From assembly GCF_013761245.1 (NCBI RefSeq), contig NZ_JACDUT010000004.1:62001-126000 (forward strand): 64,000 nucleotides of DNA. The letters run 5' to 3'. Under the pieces are notes generated by a model. It was not told where the DNA came from. It made no database searches and saw nothing but the letters and a program-made list of their open reading frames with translations. Every line of letters begins with the position of its first letter. The first letter of the stretch is position 1. A program made the position numbers and the translations under genes. This document shows positions 20,379-28,082 of this stretch, one piece after another. This DNA comes from Thermaerobacillus caldiproteolyticus. GTDB taxonomy: Bacteria; Bacillota; Bacilli; Bacillales; Anoxybacillaceae.

Positions 20379-20429
20379 TATATTAATTATTAATTTATAT
20401 TAATTATTAATTTATATTAATTATTATTT
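20379..20429. repeat. Three tandem copies of a 17-base AT-only unit
   Basis: TATATTAATTATTAATT is present at 20379-20395 and 20396-20412 exactly, and at 20413-20429 with one change. It lies in the 5' leader/promoter area of the peroxidase gene, starting about 15 bases upstream of its ATG. Confidence 0.9.
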
Positions 20430-20528
20430 AATATTATAATTAAAATGTAAAAAGATTTGCTTTAGAATTTTCAATAAAGACTACGACCAGTATTTATTCT
20501 TTGATAAGAAATTAGGAATAACTGCAAC

Positions 20529-20565
20529 TTGACATTTTGTTTTTGTTGTAACTATAATTGTTACA
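20529..20565 (+). promoter_or_regulatory. ywnA promoter with overlapping palindromic operator
   Basis: TTGACA (20529-20534) and TATAAT (20553-20558) are 18 bases apart. A palindrome TGTAAC-N7-GTTACA at 20547-20565 covers the -10 element. The same palindrome with the same spacing occurs before ywnB, so it is the likely binding site of the Rrf2-type regulator encoded next. Confidence 0.7.
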
Positions 20566-20578
20566 TGGAGGTTAATAT

Positions 20579-21019
20579 ATGAAAATCAGTAGCCGTTTCA
20601 CAGTAGCAGTACACATTTTATCTTTGTTAGCGATAGAACAGAGTGCACATTGCACTTCAGAATGGATTGCCGGTAGTGTCAACACCAACCCGGTAGTTGT
20701 TCGCAGAATTATTGGGAAATTAAAAAAAGCTGGTTTAGTGGATGTGCGGCCTGGAACAGGTGGGGCATATCTTTTGAAAGAGACAAAGGAAATTACGTTG
20801 CTTGATATATATCGGGCCGTGGAAGTAGTGGAAGAGGGAGAATTGTTCCAATTTCACGAGCACCCTAATCCCAATTGTCCAGTAGGAGCGAATATTCACG
20901 CTGTGCTCGAAATTATTTTGCTCCGCGCGCAAGCAGCAATGGAAAAAATATTAGAAGAAATCAGTTTGGAAGAATTAGTAAATAATTTGGCTAAACAGAT
21001 TGAACAAGGAAAACAATAA
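20579..21019 (+). CDS. ywnA: Rrf2-family transcriptional regulator, YwnA-like
   Basis: 146 residues with an N-terminal winged helix-turn-helix (MKISSRFTVAVHILSLLA to RPGTGGAYLL). Rrf2 proteins sense Fe-S clusters, NO or electrophiles; here one Cys is in the HTH region (AHCTSEW) and one in NPNCPVG near residue 100, so no three-Cys cluster as in IscR or NsrR is present. The gene order ywnA-ywnB is that of B. subtilis. GGAGG precedes the ATG. Autorepression through the operator at 20547-20565 is inferred. Confidence 0.88.
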   Translation: MKISSRFTVAVHILSLLAIEQSAHCTSEWIAGSVNTNPVVVRRIIGKLKKAGLVDVRPGTGGAYLLKETKEITLLDIYRAVEVVEEGELFQFHEHPNPNCPVGANIHAVLEIILLRAQAAMEKILEEISLEELVNNLAKQIEQGKQ

Positions 21020-21041
21020 TTTAATTTTTTTTTAAGATCGT

Positions 21042-21060
21042 TGTAACAAAAATGGTTACA
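21042..21060. promoter_or_regulatory. Second YwnA-type operator, upstream of ywnB
   Basis: TGTAAC-AAAAATG-GTTACA: same inverted hexamers and 7-base spacing as at 20547-20565, 65 bases before ywnB. Confidence 0.7.
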
Positions 21061-21124
21061 GCACAGTACTACTGAAGGAAAACCTCCATTTTTCATTTCA
21101 AAATCATAAAATAGAAAGGGATGA

Positions 21125-21769
21125 ATGGCCGTCATGAAGATTGCGTTAATTGGAGCTACAGGAATGATTGGTCAACGTATTTTAAAGGAAGCTCTATCAA
21201 GAGGGCATGAAGTAACCGCGATTGTTCGTGATCCATCTCGTGTGAAGGTAGAAAGTGAGCGTTTAAATATAGTTACTGGTAACATTTTTGATGAAGAAAG
21301 TATCGCTCGTGTTGTTCGTGGCCATGATTTAGTGATTAGCGCATTTGGACCAAAAGCGGGAGAGGAGCAGGCGTTAGTGGAGGCTACCCGTTCATTAATC
21401 AACGGAGTGAAAAAATCTGGAGTAAGCCGTCTCTTATCCGTCGGAGGGGCAGGTAGTTTGGAGGTTGAGCCGGGAGTACAGCTTGTCGATACACCTGAAT
21501 TTCCTGATTTTATCAAACCGATTGCACTTGCACATCGTGATGCATTAGAAATCTACCGCCAAGAAAAAGAATTGAATTGGACGAGTGTAAGCCCAGCGGC
21601 TATGATTGAACCGGGAGAGCGGACTGGAAAATACCGCACAGGTACAGATCGACTTGTTGTAAATGAACAGGGAGAAAGCCGTATATCAGCTGAGGATTAT
21701 GCGGTTGCAATCCTTGATGAAGCAGAGAATCCACGGTTTTATCGTATGCGATTTACGGTTGCGTATTAA
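21125..21769 (+). CDS. ywnB: NAD(P)-binding epimerase/reductase, YwnB-like
   Basis: Atypical SDR (NmrA/BVR-B-like) of 214 residues with a Rossmann fold: glycine-rich loop GATGMIGQRI at about residues 10-18, SVGGAGSLEV near 105. The catalytic Tyr-Lys pair is not obvious, so it could be a redox-sensing or quinone/flavin reductase. ATG 21125 has AAAGGG close upstream; ATG 21134 is an alternative. Paired with the Rrf2 regulator through a shared palindrome. Confidence 0.85.
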   Translation: MAVMKIALIGATGMIGQRILKEALSRGHEVTAIVRDPSRVKVESERLNIVTGNIFDEESIARVVRGHDLVISAFGPKAGEEQALVEATRSLINGVKKSGVSRLLSVGGAGSLEVEPGVQLVDTPEFPDFIKPIALAHRDALEIYRQEKELNWTSVSPAAMIEPGERTGKYRTGTDRLVVNEQGESRISAEDYAVAILDEAENPRFYRMRFTVAY

Positions 21770-21837
21770 GCAGGTTTTATATCTTGAAACAAAACTATAT
21801 TAATTGAAGATAAAAGTGGAAAGAGAGGAGTTCAAAA

Positions 21838-22704
21838 GTGGAAAAAATGATTCATCCAGCTACAACAATCGGGCACGTTCATTTGATCGTGTCCAACCTT
21901 TCACGCTCCATCCGTTTTTATTGTGAAATGATAGGCTTTCAAATACTAAAGCAAGAACGAAGCATCGTAACACTTACCGTCGATGGCATTACTCCTTTAT
22001 TAGTTTTAGAGGAACAGGCAGATGCCGTTTTGAAACCGCGCGGCACAACAGGGTTATATCATTTTGCCATTTTAGTACCGGATCGTGCTAGCTTAGCCCG
22101 CTCGCTTCTGCATCTGCTACAGAAGGGGTATCCGTTACAAGGAGCGTCTGACCACCAATTTAGTGAAGCGGTTTATCTTGCTGATCCGGACGGTAACGGA
22201 ATTGAAATTTATGCCGACAGACCAAAAAATGAGTGGGAGAGAACAGAGAATGGCGAGTATAAAGGGGTTACCAAGCCGCTTGATGTGAACGGATTGCTTG
22301 TTGAAGTTGGCAATACCCCTTGGTCAGGTCTTCCAAGTGGAACGAGAATTGGTCATGTCCATTTGCATGTTGCCAATATTCAAGAGGCAGATGAATTTTA
22401 CCGTAATGGCCTGGGATTTGAAGCAACGATAAGAATGGAAAATCACGCACTATTTGTATCGGCGGGAGGCTATCATCACCATATCGGTCTTAATACATGG
22501 GCTGGAATCGGTGCACCAAAACCGCCAGAGAATGCAGTTGGGTTGCGTTTATTCTCAATTTTATTGCCGAATCAAAATGAACTGAAAAAGGTCGCCGAAC
22601 AGCTGAAAAATATCGGAGTGACATTTGAACTTGCGAAACAAACTATATTTGTTAAAGATCCATCAGGCAATCAAATTCAGTTGAAAGTAAAAGTAAAAGA
22701 ATAA
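21838..22704 (+). CDS. catE: Extradiol ring-cleavage dioxygenase, CatE-like
   Basis: Two VOC repeats (about residues 10-130 and 168-285) in 288 residues, as in catechol-2,3-dioxygenases. Metal ligands: first-repeat His (GHVHLIV) and Glu (GNGIEIYAD); second-repeat His (GHVHLHV near 175), His in GYHHHIGLNTW near 220 and Glu or Gln near the end (GNQIQLKV). In B. subtilis CatE (YfiE) detoxifies catechol and is cotranscribed with CatD (YfiD). Here the DoxX-type CatD lies downstream but is frameshifted. Starts at GTG with GAGAGGAG upstream. Confidence 0.87.
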   Translation: MEKMIHPATTIGHVHLIVSNLSRSIRFYCEMIGFQILKQERSIVTLTVDGITPLLVLEEQADAVLKPRGTTGLYHFAILVPDRASLARSLLHLLQKGYPLQGASDHQFSEAVYLADPDGNGIEIYADRPKNEWERTENGEYKGVTKPLDVNGLLVEVGNTPWSGLPSGTRIGHVHLHVANIQEADEFYRNGLGFEATIRMENHALFVSAGGYHHHIGLNTWAGIGAPKPPENAVGLRLFSILLPNQNELKKVAEQLKNIGVTFELAKQTIFVKDPSGNQIQLKVKVKE

Positions 22705-22769
22705 AAAATAATTTTTTAACAATTCTCTCTTTAACGATTTCCCAAATAAAAATAATCATGGAGATCTTT

Positions 22770-23115
22770 ATGATAACACGGCAGGAAATAGGAGCTTTTA
22801 TTTTACGCGTTACGTTAGCGGTGATTTTGTTATTCCATGGCATTATAAAGTTTCAAAGCGGGATGGTTCGGCAGTATTGGTTTACTAGGATTTATGGGAT
22901 ACGGAGTAGCTTTGCTTGAAGTTGTTGGTGGGATTGCCTTAATCATTGGTATAGGAACAAGACTCGTTGCCGTGTTGTTTGCTTTGTTGATGGTTGGAGC
23001 GATTGTTAAAGTAAAATTTGCTGCTGGATTTTTAGGCAATGGCGAGACGGCAGGGTGGGAGTTTGATCTTGCCTTATTAGCGATCTCTGTTTATCTTGCG
23101 TTTAGTGAACAATAG
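22770..23115 (+). pseudogene. catD: DoxX-family membrane protein, CatD-like, frameshifted
   Basis: The first frame (ATG 22770, MITRQEIGAFILRVTLAVIL to KFQSG) runs into TGA at 22917-22919 after 49 codons. The rest of the protein (GWFGSIGLLGFMGYG, then LLEVVGGIALIIGIGTRL to the C-terminus at 23115) continues in the +1 frame. Intact DoxX proteins have several extra residues between FQxG and WF, so about 14-17 bases seem to have been deleted at about 22861. Either this gene is inactive or a translation start inside (ATG 22894) makes a short product. Confidence 0.8.
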
Positions 23116-23312
23116 CCGCTTTCTGTGGACCGATGGATGAAAGGGAGAACAGAAATCAATATAAATAAAAGTGTCTAATCCTTCTTATGTGTGAGTCTTT
23201 ATGATCAATCCTTTTCATTACAGTCGAGAGATATTAATTGATTAGAAAAAGGTATTTGTGCTAAGATTAACATAAGTTTTGTTGAACAATCGCTATATAT
23301 CTATTGAAAGTT

Positions 23313-23405
23313 TTCTAGGGTTCCGTGGTTATCTGCAACCAGTCTGTGACCGAGAGAAAACGCGCAGGGTTACTGTGTACACGGAGGGACAAAAGCCCGG
23401 GAGGA
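23313..23405 (+). promoter_or_regulatory. Guanidine-I riboswitch (ykkC class)
   Basis: Conserved blocks are present: CTAGGGTTCCG, ACCGAGAGAAAACGC, ACACGGAGGGACAAAAGCCCGGGAG. In this class, bound guanidinium prevents terminator formation. The downstream gene is an SMR exporter, the classic ligand-export target. The 200 bases before the aptamer contain nothing else recognised. Confidence 0.95.
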
Positions 23406-23444
23406 GTATCTTGATGATATTTCTGTCGTGGCTTTTTTGTTTTT
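23391..23444 (+). terminator. Expression-platform terminator of the guanidine riboswitch
   Basis: AAAAGCC overlapping the aptamer 3' end pairs with GGCTTTTTT; inner pairing GAGTATC/GATATTTC. Mutually exclusive with the aptamer's closing helix. Confidence 0.75.
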
Positions 23445-23464
23445 AGTGAAAGGAGAGTGTGGAT

Positions 23465-23785
23465 ATGTCGTGGGTTTATTTAATGATAGCCGGCATTTTT
23501 GAGGCCGTATGGGCGATTGCGTTAAAATATACGATGGGGTTTACACGATTCGTTCCGTCTGTTATTACGATTGCGGGCATGATCATCAGTTTTTACTTTT
23601 TATCACTTGCGACGAAAGTATTGCCGATAGGAACAGCTTATGCCGTATGGACCGGAATCGGAGCATTCAGTACGGTGATTATCGGAATGGCATTTTTAAA
23701 TGAGCCCGTCAATGCTTCGCGGATTATTTTTTTGCTGTTTATTTTGGTGGGGCTGATCGGGTTGAAATTGACGTCGGGACATTGA
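23465..23785 (+). CDS. gdx: Guanidinium exporter (small multidrug resistance family)
   Basis: 106-residue protein with four transmembrane helices. Functional dual-topology dimers exchange guanidinium for protons. The essential Glu is in IFEAVWAIALKYT near residue 13, and the SugE/Gdx-type stretch GTAYAVWTGIGAFST is near residue 60. GTG 23459 nearly touches the AAAGGAGAG; ATG 23465 at 7 bases is chosen. The riboswitch upstream strongly supports the substrate. Confidence 0.95.
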   Translation: MSWVYLMIAGIFEAVWAIALKYTMGFTRFVPSVITIAGMIISFYFLSLATKVLPIGTAYAVWTGIGAFSTVIIGMAFLNEPVNASRIIFLLFILVGLIGLKLTSGH

Positions 23786-23788
23786 GAA

Positions 23789-23832
23789 AAACGAACTGGC
23801 TGCTATGGATTCAGCAGCCAGTTTGTTTTTTA
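23789..23832. terminator. Bidirectional terminator after gdx
   Basis: ACTGGCTGCT (23795-23804) pairs with AGCAGCCAGT (23813-23822) with A tract before and T tract after; it lies between convergent genes. Confidence 0.85.
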
Positions 23833-24138
23833 CATCTCAAAAAAATATTCTCTTTCTACTTTACACACTCTTACAGAAAAATGTTTGTACCATACCTGTT
23901 TTCCTTTCTGCTGCGCTGTTTTGTGTGCCTCATGTTCTTTCCAACGTTGGATTGCTTCTAAAGAGTCCCAATACGAAACGGTAATTCCTTGTCCTGTTTT
24001 GTCGCGGACGCTTTCCATTCCTAGAAAGCCTGGCTGCTTGGAGGCTAATTCGACCATTTTGTCCGCCATTTCCTCATAACCGTGATCCCCTTCTGTTCGC
24101 TCAGAAGTAAAAATGACTGCATAGTATGGTTTTTCCAT
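23830..24138 (-). CDS. Antibiotic-biosynthesis-monooxygenase (ABM) domain protein
   Basis: 102 residues with a single dimeric alpha/beta-barrel ABM domain: YYAVIFTSERTEGD, then ASKQPGFLGMESVRD, VSYWDSLEAIQRWKEHEAH. Relatives include haem-degrading and quinol-type monooxygenases, but the Asn-His-Trp haem-oxygenase triad of IsdG is not evident. Function undetermined. Precedes no other gene on this strand closely except the EamA transporter 23 bases upstream, possibly cotranscribed. Confidence 0.82.
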   Translation of the reverse strand: MEKPYYAVIFTSERTEGDHGYEEMADKMVELASKQPGFLGMESVRDKTGQGITVSYWDSLEAIQRWKEHEAHKTAQQKGKQVWYKHFSVRVCKVEREYFFEM

Positions 24139-24161
24139 TTGGATCCCTCGCTTTTCAAAAA

Positions 24162-25052
24162 TTATCCTTTTAACGATTCCTGCCGTTTTACAGCGATTTT
24201 AATATCAGATAGTAGAAAGATGCTCGTTAAAATGATGGCTAAGCCGGCAATCATTCCGATGGTAATTTTCTCATGCAAGAAAATCATTCCCCAGATGACT
24301 CCAAATACGGGAACAAGGAATGTGACACTTAACGTTTTCGTTGGACCTACGTTGGCAAGAAGATAGAAATAGAATAAGTACGCGATTGCTGTACAAAAGA
24401 TCGCGAGTCCGAGCACAGAGTAGATAACCGTAGACGAAACTGGTTTCGTTGGAATATGAACAATGGCTAAAGGAAGCAATAAAATGGACGCTCCTAATTG
24501 CTGACCAATCGCCAATGATAATGAAGAAACTCCCGTCAATGCTTTTTTTGCATATACTCCTGCGCAGCCGTATGATAGTGCTGCTAAAATTGATAATAAT
24601 GCCGAAAGCGTTGTTTGAATGGAAAAGGGGACAGGACTCCATCCCATTAAAACGAAAACTCCGAATGTTCCGAATACGATTCCGATCCATTTTTTCGCAT
24701 TGAGCGGCTCTTTTAGAAAAAACAGAGATGCGAGAGCAGTAAACAAAGGAGTCGTTGAATTGAAAATAGCTGCTAATGAAGCGTTTAAGTGCAAGGTTGC
24801 TGTAGCGATGAAGGTGAACGGGATCGCTGCATTTAAAGCACCGATGATGAGGTACTCTTTCCAATGTTGTTTTATATTCATCGCTTTTTTGAATAGCCAA
24901 GCATACAGCAACAGAACAATACCAGCCAAAAGCACTCTTAGTTCTATAGTGAGAACAGGACCGATGACAGGGGAAGAAATGCGCATAAATAAAAAGGATG
25001 CTCCCCATAGAGCGGCAAGGAGAAATAAAGCCGTTAGCTCTTTTGCGTTCAT
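24162..25052 (-). CDS. EamA-family (DMT superfamily) transporter
   Basis: 296 residues, ten predicted transmembrane helices in two EamA repeats (first repeat TALFLLAALWGASFLFMRIS; second GCAGVYAKKALTGVSS...). Typically exports amino acids or other metabolites. AGGAGAGG on the minus strand fixes ATG 25052 rather than ATG 25088. The substrate is unknown. Confidence 0.88.
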   Translation of the reverse strand: MNAKELTALFLLAALWGASFLFMRISSPVIGPVLTIELRVLLAGIVLLLYAWLFKKAMNIKQHWKEYLIIGALNAAIPFTFIATATLHLNASLAAIFNSTTPLFTALASLFFLKEPLNAKKWIGIVFGTFGVFVLMGWSPVPFSIQTTLSALLSILAALSYGCAGVYAKKALTGVSSLSLAIGQQLGASILLLPLAIVHIPTKPVSSTVIYSVLGLAIFCTAIAYLFYFYLLANVGPTKTLSVTFLVPVFGVIWGMIFLHEKITIGMIAGLAIILTSIFLLSDIKIAVKRQESLKG

Positions 25053-25156
25053 TGTTTTCCTCTCCTGATGCAAAGTGGTTTCTTTCATCTACTAATCTTT
25101 TTGGATTATAACATATTTTGGAGGTATATTTCTTGTTTGATGTGAAAAGTTCTGAT

Positions 25157-25206
25157 TGACAATGAGAATCTTTATCAAATAAAATTTTAATTGATAATGA
25201 TTATCG
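25157..25206. promoter_or_regulatory. Fur box(es) upstream of flavodoxin
   Basis: TGATAATGATTATCG at 25192-25206 matches the Fur 7-1-7 consensus at 13 of 14 positions. A weaker relative, TGACAATGAGAATCT, is at 25157-25171. Confidence 0.8.
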
Positions 25207-25232
25207 TTTTTATTTTTGAAAGGGGAATCACG

Positions 25233-25691
25233 ATGGCGAAATTGATTATGGTTTATACAAGCATGACAGGAAATACGGAAGAAATGGCGGATGCCATTGT
25301 CGAAGGGATTAAGGAAGAAGGCTTTGACATAGAAGTGAAGGAAGTGTTAGATGCGGATGCGGAGGAATTAGAAGCATACGATGGTATTCTTCTCGGAGCT
25401 TATACATGGGGAGACGGGGAGTTGCCGGATGATTTCCTTGATTTTTATGATGATATGGAAGATATTGATTTATCCGAAAAAAAAGCAGCCGTATTTGGTT
25501 CATGCGATTCCAACTATGAAAAATATGGTGCAGCAGTTGACATTTTGATAGACAAATTAAAAGAGATAGGTGCAGAAGTGGTGTTGGAAGGTTTAAAAAT
25601 TGAATTAGCGCCAAGCAATGAAGAGAGAGAAACATGCAAACAGTTTGGAAAACGATTCGTGCAAAGCGTAGTCGCAACTGAACAAGCATAG
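25233..25691 (+). CDS. Flavodoxin (YkuN/YkuP-like)
   Basis: Electron carrier of 152 residues binding FMN. The phosphate loop SMTGNTEEMA is at residues 9-18; aromatic FMN-contact residues lie in GAYTWGDGELPDD near 55-67. Made when iron is short to replace ferredoxin, consistent with the near-consensus Fur box 27 bases upstream of the start. The frame extends upstream to 25191 across the Fur box; GAAAGGGGAA fixes ATG 25233. Confidence 0.93.
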   Translation: MAKLIMVYTSMTGNTEEMADAIVEGIKEEGFDIEVKEVLDADAEELEAYDGILLGAYTWGDGELPDDFLDFYDDMEDIDLSEKKAAVFGSCDSNYEKYGAAVDILIDKLKEIGAEVVLEGLKIELAPSNEERETCKQFGKRFVQSVVATEQA

Positions 25692-25770
25692 GGAAGATAG
25701 TGAATTTTTATTGACAGCATAAAAAGGATCCATTATCATGAAATTACAAACGTATATGTTGGTCCATGTC

Positions 25771-25878
25771 AAAGGGGAGTAGCTTTTACAGCAAAGTCGT
25801 CAGTTCAGGGTAGATGCCCTCGGCTTTGTTGGCAACGTTAGCGTTGTTAGCGAGACCTTTACCACTTGGTAAAGGTCT
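25771..25878 (+). promoter_or_regulatory. yybP-ykoY manganese riboswitch
   Basis: Conserved segments: AAAGGGGAGTAGC at the 5' end, CAGTTCAGGGTAGATGCCCTCGGC in the middle, GTTGGCAACG and GCGAGACCTTTACC at the 3' end. In this class Mn(II) binding favours readthrough to Mn-related membrane genes. The operon below ends in a TerC-family gene, the standard partner (ykoY). Confidence 0.92.
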
Positions 25879-25922
25879 GTTTTTATGTAAGACCTTTACC
25901 AAATCGGTAAAGGTCTTTTTGT
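25853..25922 (+). terminator. Two tandem near-identical terminators in the Mn riboswitch platform
   Basis: AGACCTTTACC/GGTAAAGGTCT (25853-25878) plus GTTTTT, then AAGACCTTTACC/GGTAAAGGTCTT (25889-25917) plus TTTTTG. The first shares GACCTTTACC with the aptamer 3' strand; the second duplicates it. Confidence 0.85.
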
Positions 25923-26004
25923 TTTAGAAAAGAAAGGAAAGGGGGCGAGTAGGTAAAAATATAGGGGAGGTGGATTTTATTCTTTAATGCACGAGGAGGT
26001 TGTG

Positions 26005-26277
26005 ATGAGAAAATTATTTAAAAGGCTGCGGTTCGTTTTGAAAATTCGCCGATTTATCCCATTTTTAATAGAATTTTTTCGATCTAAGGAAGTCGCTGCT
26101 TACAAAAAGATCATCTCTATGTTGTTTATCGTCGGATATATCGTATTTCCGTTTGATCTTATTCCAGATTGGCTTGGTATTTTTGGAATCATAGACGATG
26201 TAACGGTACTTATGTTTATTTTCCAACAAATTGTGAAGATGGCACCTTCTCACTTAAAAAATAAATACGGTGTTTAA
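26005..26277 (+). CDS. DUF1232 (YkvA-like) small membrane protein
   Basis: 90 residues: basic amphipathic N-terminus (RKLFKRLRFVLKIRRFIP), then the DUF1232 signature of two helices around YIVFPFDLIPDWLGIFGIIDD. The Pro-Phe-Asp-Leu-Ile-Pro-Asp core is diagnostic for the family, whose function is unknown. GAGGAGG fixes ATG 26005 rather than 25987. It is the first gene after the Mn riboswitch and 13 bases before the TerC gene, so it should be co-regulated by manganese. Confidence 0.88.
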   Translation: MRKLFKRLRFVLKIRRFIPFLIEFFRSKEVAAYKKIISMLFIVGYIVFPFDLIPDWLGIFGIIDDVTVLMFIFQQIVKMAPSHLKNKYGV

Positions 26278-26290
26278 GGAGGAATGATAC

Positions 26291-26977
26291 ATGGAATTGT
26301 TTTCTATGGAATTTTTGTCAGCACTTCTGTCCATTGTCATTATCGACCTTGTGTTAGCAGGGGATAATGCGATTGTTATCGGACTGGCAGCGAGAAATTT
26401 ACCGAAGCACCAGCAAAAGCAAGCGATTATTTGGGGAACGGTCGGAGCGATTGTCATTCGGGCTTTAGCGACATTAGCGGTCGTATGGTTGCTGAAAATT
26501 CCGGGATTATTGCTTGTTGGCGGCATGTTGCTAGTATGGATTGCGTATAAGCTTCTTGTCGAAGAAAAAGGACATGATGTGGAAGCTGGGAACAGCATGT
26601 GGGAAGCAATTCGTACGATTATTATTGCTGATGCGTTAATGGGATTGGACAATGTATTAGCAGTAGCAGGAGCTGCACACAACAACCCTCTATTAGTGAT
26701 TTTAGGACTGTTAATTTCTGTTCCGATTGTCGTGTGGGGAAGCACATTGATCTTAAAATGGATTGAACGATTCCCGATCATTGTTACCATCGGGGCGGGA
26801 GTACTTGCGTGGACTGCTTCGAAAATGATCGTTGATGAGCCGTTTTTAGAGGGATATTTTGCGAACCCGATTGTGAAGTATGGATTTGAGCTACTTGTTG
26901 TGGCAGGGGTTATCATTGCTGGTACGATGAAAAAAGCAAGGGAAAATAAACGAGGAGCCTTGAAAGAGCAAGGATGA
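26291..26977 (+). CDS. ykoY: TerC-family membrane protein, YkoY (MeeY)-like
   Basis: 228 residues, seven or so transmembrane helices. Acidic intramembrane motifs characteristic of TerC proteins: DLVLAGDNAIVIGLA near residue 20 and ADALMGLDNVLAVAG near 120. B. subtilis YkoY (MeeY) moves Mn to exported enzymes and is also preceded by a yybP-ykoY riboswitch. Second gene of the operon. Confidence 0.93.
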   Translation: MELFSMEFLSALLSIVIIDLVLAGDNAIVIGLAARNLPKHQQKQAIIWGTVGAIVIRALATLAVVWLLKIPGLLLVGGMLLVWIAYKLLVEEKGHDVEAGNSMWEAIRTIIIADALMGLDNVLAVAGAAHNNPLLVILGLLISVPIVVWGSTLILKWIERFPIIVTIGAGVLAWTASKMIVDEPFLEGYFANPIVKYGFELLVVAGVIIAGTMKKARENKRGALKEQG

Positions 26978-26988
26978 TTTATCAAATG

Positions 26989-27019
26989 AGCCGCCAACAG
27001 TAAGTTGGCGGCTTTTTTG
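26989..27019. terminator. Terminator between ykoY and nrdB
   Basis: AGCCGCCAAC pairs with GTTGGCGGCT (27004-27013), followed by TTTTTT. It lies between convergent genes; the T tract serves ykoY. Confidence 0.87.
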
Positions 27020-27021
27020 TG

Positions 27022-28062
27022 TTATAATTCATCGAATCCGTTATCAATATTCACTTTTGTATACTGTCGTGATTTTTGTTCAAAGAAGTCCGATTTTCCG
27101 AGATCGACTTCTTCGTATGCTTTAATCCAGCGAAGAGGGTTTGTCCGATAACCCTCAAACGGGCGTTCAAAGCCTAGCTGATGGCAGCGGACATTGGCAT
27201 AAAACTTAATGTAGGCGCTCAAGTCTTCCATGTTAATGCCGTCGATTTTATTGCCAATAATATAGTTGGCCCATTCGATTTCTAGCTCGGCTGCTTTCAT
27301 GAAGGTTTGCTGAACGAATGCAGCGAGTTCGGGTGTGTTGTATTCAGGATATTCGCTGAGCACTTCTTTGAAAATCTTTGCGAATAAGTCGACATGAATG
27401 TGCTCATCGCGGTTAATGTAATTAATCATTGTGCTTGTGGCGACCATTTTTTGGTTGCGCGCTAAGTTGTAAAAGAAGGCAAATCCTGAATAGAAAAACA
27501 ATCCTTCCAAAATGACGTCATAGACAATCGATTTTAATAAAGTTTCCACATTTGGATGTTCGGCAAATTCTTTGTATCCGTTTGTGACAAAGTCGTTTCG
27601 CTTTCGCAAAATCGGTTCGTTTCTCCAAAACTCAAACACTTCATCCTGCTTGCTTTTTGTTACAAGACTCGAAAGAACATATGAGTACGAGTGATTGTGA
27701 ATAACTTCTTGTTGGGCAAGCATAATCATGAGCGCATTAATGCTAGAGTCGGTAATGTAATCGGCGACCCTGCCGGCGTAATCGGTTTGAATGCTGTCAA
27801 GAAGCGCTAGCAGCCCGATAATTTTTAAAAATGCATCTTTTTCATCGTCGGTTAAGAGCGGAAATTGTTTAACGTCTTGGGACATATTAATTTCAAACGG
27901 CGTCCAAAAGTTAGCTAGCATCCGTTTATATTTGGCAAATGCCCACGGATAGGCAATGTCGTCCCAATTCAGGACATTCGAGCTTTTTCCGTTGATAATT
28001 CGCGTTGAGCGGTTTGGCGCTTCCGGATCCATAATCACTCGTTTTGTTAATGTATGTGTCAC
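27022..28062 (-). CDS. nrdB: Class I ribonucleotide reductase, radical-generating subunit
   Basis: 346 residues. Makes and stores the tyrosyl radical used to reduce ribonucleotides. Metal ligands and radical residue are all visible: Asp in LLDSIQTDY, Glu-x2-His-x3-Tyr in QQEVIHNHSYSY, Glu in ILEGLFFYSGF, Glu-x2-His in NRDEHIHVDLF. On the minus strand AGAGGGGG precedes GTG 28062; the longer frame from 28095 would overlap the nrdA stop. A separate nrdI is not seen nearby. It follows nrdA by about 20 bases in one operon. Confidence 0.95.
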   Translation of the reverse strand: MTHTLTKRVIMDPEAPNRSTRIINGKSSNVLNWDDIAYPWAFAKYKRMLANFWTPFEINMSQDVKQFPLLTDDEKDAFLKIIGLLALLDSIQTDYAGRVADYITDSSINALMIMLAQQEVIHNHSYSYVLSSLVTKSKQDEVFEFWRNEPILRKRNDFVTNGYKEFAEHPNVETLLKSIVYDVILEGLFFYSGFAFFYNLARNQKMVATSTMINYINRDEHIHVDLFAKIFKEVLSEYPEYNTPELAAFVQQTFMKAAELEIEWANYIIGNKIDGINMEDLSAYIKFYANVRCHQLGFERPFEGYRTNPLRWIKAYEEVDLGKSDFFEQKSRQYTKVNIDNGFDEL

Positions 28063-28082
28063 AACAAATTCCCCCTCTATTA

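Noticed and set aside
20379-20429. Considered as a CRISPR-like array
   Set aside because: Units are directly adjacent with no spacers and consist only of A and T. No cas genes are present.
24271-25008. 245-codon minus-strand ORF in a second frame of the EamA gene
   Set aside because: Cys/His/Phe/Ser-rich out-of-frame reading of a clear ten-helix transporter.
24619-25068. Plus-strand ORF opposite the EamA transporter
   Set aside because: Antisense to a supported gene and without ribosome site or recognisable protein.
26254-26997. Long 247-codon minus-strand ORF opposite ykoY
   Set aside because: Exact shadow of a convincing TerC-family gene; composition is Ser/Thr/Pro/Ile-rich as antisense frames are, and it has no ribosome site.
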